Positions 6,203-15,118 of a stretch of DNA of 64,000 nucleotides are shown here, piece by piece. This DNA is from Arcobacter sp. F155 (GTDB taxonomy: Bacteria > Campylobacterota > Campylobacteria > Campylobacterales > Arcobacteraceae), in the NCBI RefSeq assembly GCF_004116455.1, contig NZ_PDJU01000011.1:57448-121447 (forward strand). The letters are read 5' to 3'. Position 1 is the first letter of the stretch, and each line of letters begins with the position of its first letter. The notes under the pieces were generated by a model, which ran no database searches, was not told the origin of the DNA, and saw only the letters and a list, made by a program, of their open reading frames with translations. A program made the position numbers and the translations under genes.

Positions 6203-8974
6203 TTAACTATTTTGAGGGAAGATAATCTTGAAGTTGGCTCCAAAATATGATTTATTATTTAAAATAAATTGTTCGTTTGATAGGTTTATATTTCCATTTA
6301 GGTGTTTTGTAATAATTTGAGAAGACATATAAAGACCAATTCCTGTTCCTTGGCTTTTATGTTTTGTAGTAAAATATGGTTCAAAGATTCTAGTTTGGAT
6401 TTTTTCAGGAACTCCTCCTGCACTATCTTTAATAGAGATGATAATATTATTGTTCTCTTTTGTCGCTAAGATATATATCTGTTTGTCTTTTATATCTTGT
6501 TGGTTTAAAGCATCTATTGCATTGTTAAAAATATTTAATAGTACTTGTGTTAATTCACTCTCTAAAGTTGTAATTTCTATATCTGATATCTTTTTTGTTA
6601 AATTGATATTTGAAGATTTGATTTTTGATGTGATTAAGTATAAAGACTTATCAATACAAGAAGCTACGTCAAAAGTAGTATTCTCTTTATTTGGATTAAA
6701 AAAGTTTCTAAAGTCATCAATTGTTTTAGATAAATATTGAGTATGCTCATTAATAGCTCTTACATTATCCAATAAGTGCTGTTTTGGCATTTCATTATCA
6801 ATCTCAAGGTTTAATTGCATTCCTGTAGAGACTGTAGAGATTATTGATAAAGGTTGTCTCCATTGGTGGGCTATATTTTCTAACATTTCTCCCATTGCAG
6901 CCATTTTTGATTGTTGAGCTAAGATTGTATCTTTTTCTCTTTTCTCTTGTTCTAGTTTTTTGATTTTACTAATATCTAAAATAGTTCCAATTATTAATAA
7001 AGGATTATTTTTTTCATCAAACTTAGTGATTTTAGAAGTGATTTGTAAGTACTTGATAGTTTTTTTATTGATAACAATTCTAAACTCATTTACTAATTTG
7101 TTTTTAGAAGAGACTAATTTATTTAGGTGACTTTTTACTATTTTTTTATCATCTTCATGTACATAAGACAATAGTAAATCAACAGTAGGTTTTATTTGAT
7201 TTGGATAGAAACCAAACATTTTAAAGTGTTCATTACTCCAATATAATTCGTCTTTTTTTATCTCATATTGAAAACTTCCTAAGTGGGCAATTTTTTGTGC
7301 TTCATCTAAAAGGTAGTTAGCTCTTTTTAACTCTTTAGTTTTATCTTCAACTTTTATCTCTAAAGATTCATTTAGTTGTTTTAACTCTTTAGTTCTTTCT
7401 TCAACTTTCTCTTTTAAAAGTTTATTTTGTTTTATATTTGATTGATTTTTAAATATAAGAATAATTACAATTGTAAAGATAACAGACAAGGCAATCCAAA
7501 GTCTATTGTAGTTGAAATTATCTTCGAACTGTACATTTTCCCATTTGTTGATTATGTTTTCTATTTTTTGTTTATCTAAAGACTCAATAGTTTTATTTAA
7601 AGCACTATGCAAAAGAGGGTAATCCTTTCTCATCATAATTCTAAGTGCAAAGTTTAAATCTGTATTTCCAGATATTTTAAGAGTTTCTAATCCTAATTTA
7701 CCAATATTATATGCTAGGTTTGGCTTTATATCAATATAAGCAAAAGCATCTTTACATTCAACTGCTTCAAGACCCTCTTTTATACTTTTTACTAGAAGTA
7801 AGTTTAAATTAGGGTAATTCTCTTTTAAAAGTTTATGGGCTGTAAAGTTTTCTCCCACTGCTATTTTTTTATCTTTTATTTGTTCTATATTTTCAATGAA
7901 ATTTTCATCTTTTAGTGTAACCATTGAGATAGGAAAAGAGATATATGGTTTTGTAAAAATAGCATACTTTTCTCTATCTTTTGTTTTTCCTGTACTAAAA
8001 ATCACATCTTGTTGTTTTTGTTTTATACTTTCAAGCTGTTTTGTAAAGTCATTGAAGAAAGTATATTTTGTATTTAGATTTAAATCTTCTTCAAGTAGTT
8101 TCCAAACTTCAGAAGAGATACCTGTAGGAGTATGTGATTTTGACTCAAAAGAGAAAGGTTTCCATGCTCTAGAAACAGAGACATTAATTTTTGTATTTTT
8201 TATAAAATTTGATTCTTCTTTTGTTAGATTTGTAGGTTTAAATTGATCATAGAATTTAAACTTTTCATTAATAATCCACTTACTTTCAATATCATAAAGC
8301 TCTTCTTTTGATATTTTTTGAAAGCCTTTGTTAAATGTATCAATTAACTCCTGCTTTAAAGCAATGGCTTGAACATCTGAAAATTCAGATAATAGGTTTA
8401 TATGTTTGATTTCATGAAAATGACCCTTTTGTAAGGTATAAAATTCAATAGCAATTTTATCATCATAGAGTAAATCAATTTTTTTTGAAACTAAATCTTC
8501 TATTGCTTTATCATAATCTTTATAGACTACAATTATTGAGTTAGGAAAGTTACTTTTAATAGGCTCTTTGTAGTCTTTACCTATAATTCCAATTACATAT
8601 GAAGCATCTTTTGCAAAGTTTTTACTAGTCTCTTTATGAATAAAAAGAGCAGTTTTATTTTGATAAAAAGGATTTGAACCTTTCATCCAAGATTCATAAA
8701 CTTCTGTTCCTAAAAAAAAGTCTACTTTTTTATTCTTTACTAGCTCAATAGAGTTTTGCCAAAGTTTTCCATTTACAAATTTTATTTTATAGTTGTTTTT
8801 TTCTGCCCAAAGTTTCCAGTAGTCTATTAAAAGTCCTTGGGGTTTGTTGTTTTCAATATAAGAAAAAGGTGCATAGTTTGGGTCATAAGAGATTGTAAAA
8901 CTTTTTTTAAATGGTTGTGCGTATAAAAAGCATGAAAACAAGAAAAGAGCAAATACTGTTTTAAATCTCAACAT
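6203..8974 (-). CDS. Sensor histidine kinase with two periplasmic SBP_bac_3 domains and a PAS domain
   Basis: A 923-residue hybrid sensor. A signal peptide (residues 1-19) is followed by two amino-acid-binding-protein-like (PBPb) domains at about 23-245 and 258-488. Then come one membrane helix at about 492-512, a coiled coil to about 560, a PAS domain at about 565-680, and a kinase core. The phosphoacceptor His is about residue 703 in I-A-H-Q-W-R-Q-P-L. The N-box N-N-A-I-D-A-L, G1 D-S-A-G-G, F-box F-E-P-Y-F-T-T-K and G2 G-T-G-I-G-L follow. Periplasmic ligand binding would control autophosphorylation, as in BvgS/EvgS-type sensors, but there is no receiver domain and no adjacent response regulator, so its partner is elsewhere. 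Confidence 0.9.
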   Translation of the reverse strand: MLRFKTVFALFLFSCFLYAQPFKKSFTISYDPNYAPFSYIENNKPQGLLIDYWKLWAEKNNYKIKFVNGKLWQNSIELVKNKKVDFFLGTEVYESWMKGSNPFYQNKTALFIHKETSKNFAKDASYVIGIIGKDYKEPIKSNFPNSIIVVYKDYDKAIEDLVSKKIDLLYDDKIAIEFYTLQKGHFHEIKHINLLSEFSDVQAIALKQELIDTFNKGFQKISKEELYDIESKWIINEKFKFYDQFKPTNLTKEESNFIKNTKINVSVSRAWKPFSFESKSHTPTGISSEVWKLLEEDLNLNTKYTFFNDFTKQLESIKQKQQDVIFSTGKTKDREKYAIFTKPYISFPISMVTLKDENFIENIEQIKDKKIAVGENFTAHKLLKENYPNLNLLLVKSIKEGLEAVECKDAFAYIDIKPNLAYNIGKLGLETLKISGNTDLNFALRIMMRKDYPLLHSALNKTIESLDKQKIENIINKWENVQFEDNFNYNRLWIALSVIFTIVIILIFKNQSNIKQNKLLKEKVEERTKELKQLNESLEIKVEDKTKELKRANYLLDEAQKIAHLGSFQYEIKKDELYWSNEHFKMFGFYPNQIKPTVDLLLSYVHEDDKKIVKSHLNKLVSSKNKLVNEFRIVINKKTIKYLQITSKITKFDEKNNPLLIIGTILDISKIKKLEQEKREKDTILAQQSKMAAMGEMLENIAHQWRQPLSIISTVSTGMQLNLEIDNEMPKQHLLDNVRAINEHTQYLSKTIDDFRNFFNPNKENTTFDVASCIDKSLYLITSKIKSSNINLTKKISDIEITTLESELTQVLLNIFNNAIDALNQQDIKDKQIYILATKENNNIIISIKDSAGGVPEKIQTRIFEPYFTTKHKSQGTGIGLYMSSQIITKHLNGNINLSNEQFILNNKSYFGANFKIIFPQNS

Positions 8975-9129
8975 TTTTAATCCACTATACTTTGATTGTG
9001 AAAGTATTATATCAGAAAAAAATAACTTAGTAATAAATGACTGTTTAGAAAATAGTATTATTTTATATTCAATAGATACTAAATATCCTTTGTATATAAT
9101 AGTTCTAAATAGAAAATATAAGGGAAAGT

Positions 9130-9462
9130 TTGAAAGATATTACAAAATACTATTTAGATAAAGAGATTTTATTTAAAGAGATTGAAGAAGTAAGTCCAAA
9201 AGAGTTAAAAAGTAGAAAAAAGATTAAGATATTTGTGGCAACTTCAACAAATAAAGATTATTATGCAATATTTATAGTAGATTCAAAAAGTAGATTCATA
9301 AGAAAAAATGCAGAAGATTTAATGCAAATGGAAGCTTTATTAGCAGACTATAAAGAACACAATTTTAAGAAAAAAGAGCTAATTATCTCTTCACCTTTAT
9401 GTTCAAAAGCTAAAAAATTACTTGAAGAGAATAAATGGAGAGTAAGAGTTGATTTTATGTGA
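9130..9462 (+). CDS. Conserved hypothetical protein (110 aa)
   Basis: A short soluble basic protein that I cannot assign. The only plausible start is TTG at 9130, with AAGGG about six bases upstream; no in-frame ATG precedes most of the protein. It is the first gene of a plus-strand operon and overlaps coaX by 14 bp, so it is likely cotranscribed with coaX, hisG and a methyltransferase. It has a mixed alpha/beta appearance with a lysine-rich central part. No membrane segment or catalytic motif is visible. Confidence 0.6.
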   Translation: MKDITKYYLDKEILFKEIEEVSPKELKSRKKIKIFVATSTNKDYYAIFIVDSKSRFIRKNAEDLMQMEALLADYKEHNFKKKELIISSPLCSKAKKLLEENKWRVRVDFM

Positions 9463-10075
9463 TATTGGGAATACAACTTTTCACTTTAATATAGATGGAA
9501 AAGAACAAAGATATTTAGTAAACTCCCATGTGCCTGATTTTAAACAAAGAGTTTATTATGTCTCTGTAAATGATAACGCAACTGCAAAATTAAAACTTAC
9601 AAATGATGATATAGTTGATTTAGAACCATATATAAAATTTAAAACAAAATATGTTGGTATGGGATTAGATAGAAAGATTGCTTGTTGTTTTATTGAAGAT
9701 GGAATAATAGTTGATGCAGGAAGTGCAATTACTGTTGATATTATAAAAAAAGGCAAACATAAAGGTGGATTCATTCTTCCTGGACTAAAAGCTTTTAGGG
9801 ATATTTACCCTCAAATTTCTCATAAATTAGATGTTGATTTAAATACAAAGGTAAATTTAGATAAAATCCCCCTTTGTACTAAAGATGCAATCTCTTATGC
9901 TATATTAAAATCAATTATAGAACCAATTAAAAAAGTGAGCAAAAAAAAGCAGATTACTTTTACTGGTGGAGATGGAAAGTTTTTGAGTAAATACTTTGAC
10001 AATAGCATCTATAAAAAAGACATAATTTTTGAAAATATGAGAAGGATAATTAATGCTAACGATTGCATTACCTAA
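9449..10075 (+). CDS. coaX: Type III pantothenate kinase
   Basis: Phosphorylates pantothenate as the first step of coenzyme A synthesis. The N-terminal ASKHA phosphate-binding motif C-D-I-G-N-T-T (residues 4-10) is followed by the central D-A-G-S-A-I-T-V-D and the G-G-F-I-L-P-G segment that define CoaX. At 208 residues it is shorter than the typical 250 or so but close to the short epsilonproteobacterial form. The start is TTG at 9449, with GGAG nine bases upstream and a 14-bp overlap with the preceding gene. The 3' end overlaps hisG by 23 bp. Confidence 0.88.
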   Translation: MILCDIGNTTFHFNIDGKEQRYLVNSHVPDFKQRVYYVSVNDNATAKLKLTNDDIVDLEPYIKFKTKYVGMGLDRKIACCFIEDGIIVDAGSAITVDIIKKGKHKGGFILPGLKAFRDIYPQISHKLDVDLNTKVNLDKIPLCTKDAISYAILKSIIEPIKKVSKKKQITFTGGDGKFLSKYFDNSIYKKDIIFENMRRIINANDCIT

Positions 10076-10670
10076 GGGAAGAATAGCAAAAGAGACTCTT
10101 TCTAAGTTTGAAAAAGCATTTGATGAAGAGTTTGTATTTGAAGATAGAAAACTTATTTTAGAAAAAGCTGGATTTAGATTTTTAAATGTAAGAAATCAAG
10201 ATGTACCTACTTATGTTATGCATGGAGCAGCAGATTTAGGTGTAGTTGGACTTGATGTATTAGAAGAAAAAGAGTATGACTTAATTAAACTACTTGATTT
10301 ACAACTTGGATATTGTAAAGTTGCCTTTGGTCTTATCAAAGGACAAGAACTAGATATGACAAAGAGTAAAATCACTGTTGCTACAAAACATGAGAAAATT
10401 GCAAAAAGATATTTTGAAGAAAAAGCAATGGCAGTTGATATTATCAAACTATATGGTTCTATTGAATTAGCTCCTTTAGTAAACCTTGCTGATTGTATTG
10501 TTGATATCGTTGAAACTGGTGCAACAATGAAACAAAATGGTTTAGAAGTAGGGCCTACAATTATGGAAAGTAGCGCACACTTAATTGCAAACAAAAATGC
10601 TTATTATGCAAAAAAAGATAAGATTTTTGATTTAAAAGAAAAGTTAGAAGCTGTTATTCAATGGGATTAA
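10053..10670 (+). CDS. hisG: ATP phosphoribosyltransferase, short form
   Basis: First enzyme of histidine biosynthesis, joining ATP and PRPP. The N-terminus A-L-P-K-G-R-I and the PRPP-binding segment D-I-V-E-T-G-A-T-M are clear. At 205 residues it lacks the C-terminal regulatory domain of long HisG, so it should need a HisZ partner for activity and feedback inhibition; none is encoded in this window. AAGGA precedes the ATG at 10053. The gene starts inside the end of coaX and its own end overlaps the methyltransferase gene by 10 bp. Confidence 0.95.
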   Translation: MLTIALPKGRIAKETLSKFEKAFDEEFVFEDRKLILEKAGFRFLNVRNQDVPTYVMHGAADLGVVGLDVLEEKEYDLIKLLDLQLGYCKVAFGLIKGQELDMTKSKITVATKHEKIAKRYFEEKAMAVDIIKLYGSIELAPLVNLADCIVDIVETGATMKQNGLEVGPTIMESSAHLIANKNAYYAKKDKIFDLKEKLEAVIQWD

Positions 10671-11356
10671 ATTTATACTCTAAGATAGAGCCTTATTTAG
10701 ACTTTCAAGATGAGGTTTATAACTTACATAATGAGTTTATGTCTATTGTTTTTGATAAAGAACTAGACAATATTTTAGATGTAGGTTGTGGACAAGGTTT
10801 TTTTATTGAGAGTCTAAACTTAAATCAAAAAAATGCTTATGGAATTGATTTAAGTAGCGAGCAAATTGAAGCTTGTAAACAAAGAGGTGTAGAAAATGTT
10901 GCATGCATTGACTTAAAAGATGTAAAAGAAAAATATGACTGTGCAACGGCTATCTTTGATGTGATTAACTATATTCCAAAGGATAGTTTAAAAGAGTTCT
11001 TTGAGAATGTTTATAAAGCTTTAAATGATAAAGGATACTTTATCTTTGATGTAAATACTCTTTATGGTTTTGAAGAGATAGCACAAGGTTGTATTACAAT
11101 GGATTTAGATGATAAATTCATTGCTATTGATGCTATTTATGAAGATGAAAAACTAGTTACTGATTTAACTCTGTTTACAAAGTTAGAAGATGGTAACTTT
11201 AAAAAAGAGAATGATTTTATAACTCAATATTATCATAGTAAAGATAGACTAAAAAAGATGCTAAAAAAGATTGGCTTTGAGGTTGAAAGTTTACGAGACT
11301 TTAATCTTCATAGTGATGAAAAGCCAGATAAACAAATCTATATCTGTACGAAATAG
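10661..11356 (+). CDS. Class I SAM-dependent methyltransferase
   Basis: A 231-residue Rossmann-fold methyltransferase. SAM motif I is D-V-G-C-G-Q-G at residues 40-46. It is followed by the acidic ribose-binding Y-G-I-D-L-S-S-E and a post-motif region F-D-V-I-N-Y-I. The substrate cannot be assigned; the fold is that of the Methyltransf_11/25 groups. It is the last gene of the coaX-hisG operon, overlapping hisG by 10 bp, and ends in a bidirectional terminator. Confidence 0.82.
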   Translation: MGLNLYSKIEPYLDFQDEVYNLHNEFMSIVFDKELDNILDVGCGQGFFIESLNLNQKNAYGIDLSSEQIEACKQRGVENVACIDLKDVKEKYDCATAIFDVINYIPKDSLKEFFENVYKALNDKGYFIFDVNTLYGFEEIAQGCITMDLDDKFIAIDAIYEDEKLVTDLTLFTKLEDGNFKKENDFITQYYHSKDRLKKMLKKIGFEVESLRDFNLHSDEKPDKQIYICTK

Positions 11357-11389
11357 AAGTTAAACGTTACAGCTTAAAACTTCTATTTC
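11350..11389. terminator. Bidirectional terminator hairpin
   Basis: GAAATAGAAGTT (11350-11361) pairs with AACTTCTATTTC (11378-11389) in a 12-bp stem with a 16-base loop. It covers the stop codons of the convergent methyltransferase and GGDEF genes. Confidence 0.6.
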
Positions 11390-12703
11390 AATTCTATTTC
11401 TTCCTAGAGCTTTTGCTTTATATAAAGCATTATCTGCTCTATTAAAAATCTCTCTTTTTGTATCATTTTTATGATATTGAGAGATTCCCACAGAACAAGT
11501 TAACATTAGGTTATCTTTAAAATCATGTACTTCAACAGTAGAACGTATTTTTTCAGCAACTAAAATTGCTTCTTCAATATTTGTATGAGGAAGAAGTACT
11601 ATAAACTCTTCTCCACCCCATCTAGCTACAACATCACTTTTTCTTGAACTAAATGTTAATATTTTAGAAAACTCTTGTAATACAGAATCACCTTTTAGGT
11701 GCCCATATGAGTCATTTACTTTTTTAAAGTGGTCAATATCAACTAATAAAATTGTAAAGATACCATTTTCATATCTATCAAGTTTTTTAATCTCATACTC
11801 TAAAAATGACTCAAATTTTTGTCTATTGTAGATTTTAGTTAGATAATCTGTTGAAGCTATTTCTTCTAGTTCTGCTTGTGTTTGAATTAAAGCTTCATTT
11901 GTTTTAGAGATTTTACTTCCCTCTTTTTTCATAAGCTCTATCCACTTATTATAAACAATTCTTAAAAGCTCTTTTTGAGAGATGATACCTGTTACATAAC
12001 CTTTATCATTTTCAATAATAATTCTTTTAAACCTTTGTTTTCTAATAAATGCTAAAGCATCTGCAATAGTTGAGTGCTCTTTTAGAGTTTTAATAGGACT
12101 TGTCATAAAGTTTGAAATCTTTTGTGTTAAATTACAATCTAAATGTATAAGATTTATAAAGTCTTTTGAAGTAAAAATCCCCACTGCTTTTTCTTCATTA
12201 TTCTTAATTATAACAGCATCATTTCCACTATTTTTTATAAGTTTAACAGCATGAAGTGCAGATGAATCCTCATAGGCAAAAACAGCTTGATAGTTTAAGA
12301 TAAGATTACCAAGAGTTTGTCTCTCCATTAACATTTGAGGGTCAATATTATTGATTATATCAGTATAAGAAAGGATTCCTTCTAGTTTATTGTTTTCATC
12401 GACAATTACCATATACTCTTCTGTAGAGTTAATTTGGTTTAGAAGATTGATTAAGTTAAGGCTTTTATTTATAACCTTAACCTCTCTTAATCCTAAATCT
12501 TTAAGTTTTGTGCCGTGGTCTACTCTTTCTAATTTAAAATCAATTAATTGAGTTGTAGTAAGAATTTTGTAGGATGAAGTATCAGTTATAACTATTGTTC
12601 TAAGATTTGAAGCTGCCATTTTTTGAACAGCTTCATCAAGTGTTTTATTTGAATCTATAGTAACAATATCTTTTATTGCTATATCTAATACTTCAGGTAT
12701 CAT
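11360..12703 (-). CDS. CBS-domain diguanylate cyclase (GGDEF)
   Basis: A 447-residue cytoplasmic protein. Four CBS-like repeats form two Bateman modules (about residues 1-125 and 130-255). A short helical linker at about 258-285 leads to a GGDEF domain at about 288-445. The active-site motif G-G-E-E-F is at residues 363-367 and the inhibitory I-site R-K-S-D at 354-357, so it should be an active, product-inhibited c-di-GMP synthase. CBS pairs usually bind adenine nucleotides, suggesting control by energy status (inference). AAGGA precedes the start, and the gene follows trpS by 9 bp. Confidence 0.9.
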   Translation of the reverse strand: MIPEVLDIAIKDIVTIDSNKTLDEAVQKMAASNLRTIVITDTSSYKILTTTQLIDFKLERVDHGTKLKDLGLREVKVINKSLNLINLLNQINSTEEYMVIVDENNKLEGILSYTDIINNIDPQMLMERQTLGNLILNYQAVFAYEDSSALHAVKLIKNSGNDAVIIKNNEEKAVGIFTSKDFINLIHLDCNLTQKISNFMTSPIKTLKEHSTIADALAFIRKQRFKRIIIENDKGYVTGIISQKELLRIVYNKWIELMKKEGSKISKTNEALIQTQAELEEIASTDYLTKIYNRQKFESFLEYEIKKLDRYENGIFTILLVDIDHFKKVNDSYGHLKGDSVLQEFSKILTFSSRKSDVVARWGGEEFIVLLPHTNIEEAILVAEKIRSTVEVHDFKDNLMLTCSVGISQYHKNDTKREIFNRADNALYKAKALGRNRIEIEVLSCNV

Positions 12704-12712
12704 TTTTTATCC

Positions 12713-13675
12713 TTACAGACCAACTATTGATCTAATTTGCTCCATTTTTGCACTTGCTACTTTTCTTGCTTTACTTGCTCCAAAATCTAAAATCTCTTGA
12801 ACTTCTTTTGGATTGTTTAATAAGTGTTCTCTTCTTTCTTGGTATGGTGCAAAGTGTTCATTGATTTTATCAAGTAGTGTTAACTTGAAGTGTCCATAAC
12901 CTTCACCAGGAGTTGCATATCTTCCTTGTAACTCTTTTAATTCATCATCATTCATAAATAGTTCACAAAGTTTATAGATATTGCAGTTTTCCCACTCTTT
13001 TGGTTCATCAAGCTCTTTTGAGTCAGTTACGATTCCCATAACTTGTTTTTTAACACCTTTTTTTGTTCCAAACATATCAATAGTATTTCCATATGATTTA
13101 GACATTTTAGCTCCATCTGTTCCTGGAACTGTTGCTACAACTTCATCAACTTTTGCTTCAGGTAGAACAAAAATATCTGTGTTGTAGTGGTGATTAAAGC
13201 TATTAGCAATATCTCTTGTCATTTCTACGTGTTGGATTTGGTCTTTTCCAACAGGAACAATATTTGAATCATAAAGTAAAATATCAGCAGCCATTAAAAC
13301 AGGATATGAAAATAATCCATGATTAGCATTGATACCTTTTGCTACTTTATCTTTGTATGAGTGTGCTCTTTCAAGAAGTCCCATAGATGTATGGTTTGAT
13401 AATATCCAGTATAATTCAAGTACCTCTTTTACATCACTTTGTACCCAAAAAGTTGATTTTTCAGGGTCCATTCCTAATGATAAAAAGTTAACTACTGCTT
13501 CAAAAATGTTTTTTTCTAAAAGCTCTTTTTCTTTAACTGTTGTTAAAGCATGGTATGATGCAACAAATGCAAATAAATCACCTTGGTCTTGTGACTCAAC
13601 CATTTTCTTAATCGCTCCGAAGTAGTTACCAATATGTAAAGTTCCACTTGGTTGAATTCCAGATAATATTCTCAA
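12713..13675 (-). CDS. trpS: Tryptophanyl-tRNA synthetase
   Basis: A class I aminoacyl-tRNA synthetase of 320 residues, the usual bacterial length. The HIGH-type motif H-I-G-N is at residues 14-17 after I-Q-P-S-G. The KMSKS loop is intact at residues 190-194. It charges tRNA-Trp with tryptophan. It lies between the TAXI-protein gene (68 bp upstream) and the CBS-GGDEF gene (9 bp downstream) on the same strand. Confidence 0.97.
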   Translation of the reverse strand: MRILSGIQPSGTLHIGNYFGAIKKMVESQDQGDLFAFVASYHALTTVKEKELLEKNIFEAVVNFLSLGMDPEKSTFWVQSDVKEVLELYWILSNHTSMGLLERAHSYKDKVAKGINANHGLFSYPVLMAADILLYDSNIVPVGKDQIQHVEMTRDIANSFNHHYNTDIFVLPEAKVDEVVATVPGTDGAKMSKSYGNTIDMFGTKKGVKKQVMGIVTDSKELDEPKEWENCNIYKLCELFMNDDELKELQGRYATPGEGYGHFKLTLLDKINEHFAPYQERREHLLNNPKEVQEILDFGASKARKVASAKMEQIRSIVGL

Positions 13676-13743
13676 TTTATACTTCCTTAAAATTATTTAA
13701 ACACGCATTATAACTAAAGTAAATATAATAGCTTTTTAAACTA

Positions 13744-15039
13744 TTAAGAAAGCTTCTTTTCTATTTTGTTCTCTATCAAATCAAGATGTAGTTGCAAATT
13801 GTAATATTCACCCATAAAAGAAAGGGGAACCTTTGTCTCCTTTTGAATTTCTTGTCTTAGTTTTTGTACCTTTTCTAGTTGAACTCTTAAATCTTTAGAC
13901 TCTAAACTATCTATACTATTATCTAAGTTTTTAACTTCCTCATACCATCTATATATTTTTGAACGCATTGTCCATGTGTATAGTGGGAAAAAACCTTTAA
14001 ATAGTGGGAAAAAACCTTTAAATAGTGGGAAAAGTAAAGTAAGTAAAGGGATAATAAGAAGTTTTAACCTATCTATATTTGAAGCTATCCAATAAGGAAA
14101 AATCTTTTCAAGCCAAGTATCTCCATACTCAAAATACCTTTGGGCTTCTTCGTGCATTTCAAGTTGCATATTTAAAGCATTTGGAAATTGTTCAGCTTTT
14201 GCGAAAAGGTCTTTTTTATTATGTACTTCTTTTACTTTTTTTAGAACTAGTCTAATTAACTCTTCAGAAAAACCATCTTTAACCACTAAATTTGCAGTTG
14301 TAGAAAGAAGACCAATATTCTCATCTGGTAAGTTTTTATATAAATCTAAGGTTCCTTCATATAGATTTAGAGCCTCTAAAAATGGATATTTTCTACTATA
14401 GGCTTTTGCTCTTTTAAAGCTTAAAATATTTATCTTTGGATTTGCAAGTAGCTCTTTTATGGTATCTGATTTATGAGAAGAAACAACAAACATTGCATCG
14501 ATGTTTCCTTTTTCAAGCTCTTCTCTTGCTTTACTTGCATCATAATTGAAAATTTGAGAGTTGTCTTGATTTATGCCATTGTCTTTTAAAACTTTTAAAG
14601 CCAAGTCTTTAGTTCCACTACCTTCTCTTCCAATTGATATTTTTTTTGAGATTAGTTGAATAACATAATTTATAGGGAAACCTTCATTTCTATAAAAAAC
14701 CCACAGAGGTTCATAATATATAGAGGCTAAGGATTTTATTCCTTCTTGGTTGTTTTTGATAGTTCCATTTTGTAAAAAGGCTATATCAGCTTTATTCTCT
14801 TTTAGTAAGTTTATATTTTCAATAGAACCAGCAGAAGTTAAAAGGTTTACTTTTACATTCTCTTTTTCTAATAATTCTTTGTAAATTAGGGCTGTTTTAT
14901 AGTAGTTTCCACTTTTAGAACCAGTAGCTATTGTGATCTCTTTTTTGGGAGGTGGTTTAATAAATTTAGATGTTACATAAAAAGAAGCAATAACTAGTAA
15001 AAGAATAGGAATTGAGATTGTAAAAAATTTATATTTCAT
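13744..15039 (-). CDS. TAXI-type solute-binding protein with C-terminal membrane anchor
   Basis: A 431-residue protein with an N-terminal membrane helix (about 5-27), a TAXI-TRAP periplasmic binding domain (about 33-300, beginning I-T-I-A-T-G-S-K-S-G-N-Y-Y), a second hydrophobic segment at about 316-350 and a charged heptad-like C-terminal tail. Ordinary TAXI binding proteins are soluble and work with a fused TRAP permease. No permease gene is near, and the two anchors suggest a membrane-bound receptor or sensor role. The second hydrophobic segment contains an in-frame 7-residue repeat encoded by a 21-bp tandem repeat. The binding domain usually binds glutamate-like or other small organic ligands. 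Confidence 0.8.
   Translation of the reverse strand: MKYKFFTISIPILLLVIASFYVTSKFIKPPPKKEITIATGSKSGNYYKTALIYKELLEKENVKVNLLTSAGSIENINLLKENKADIAFLQNGTIKNNQEGIKSLASIYYEPLWVFYRNEGFPINYVIQLISKKISIGREGSGTKDLALKVLKDNGINQDNSQIFNYDASKAREELEKGNIDAMFVVSSHKSDTIKELLANPKINILSFKRAKAYSRKYPFLEALNLYEGTLDLYKNLPDENIGLLSTTANLVVKDGFSEELIRLVLKKVKEVHNKKDLFAKAEQFPNALNMQLEMHEEAQRYFEYGDTWLEKIFPYWIASNIDRLKLLIIPLLTLLFPLFKGFFPLFKGFFPLYTWTMRSKIYRWYEEVKNLDNSIDSLESKDLRVQLEKVQKLRQEIQKETKVPLSFMGEYYNLQLHLDLIENKIEKKLS
13981..14034. repeat. 21-bp tandem repeat, about 2.5 copies, in frame
   Basis: Units at 13981-14001 and 14002-14022 (each begins tagtgggaaa and ends cctttaaa) are identical, and a third partial unit follows to 14034. 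On the minus strand they encode repeats of F-P-L-F-K-G-F inside the C-terminal membrane segment of the TAXI protein. Changes in copy number would keep the frame. Confidence 0.85.
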
Positions 15040-15091
15040 TTGTATTTCTCTTAATTATTTTTTATTATTATAACTTAGAAACACAAAAATA

Positions 15092-15113
15092 AAAAGAGGG
15101 CAAAGCCTCTTTT
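15092..15113 (-). terminator. Intrinsic terminator of the siderophore-uptake/mntP operon
   Basis: AAAAGAGG and CCTCTTTT form an 8-bp stem with a 6-base loop, just after the mntP stop. A T-rich tract follows on the minus strand. Confidence 0.7.
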
Positions 15114-15118
15114 CTTTT

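Noticed and set aside
7896..8246. 116-codon plus-strand frame inside the large kinase gene
   Set aside because: Rich in Phe and Ser, as expected from the complement of Lys/Glu-rich coding DNA; no independent support.
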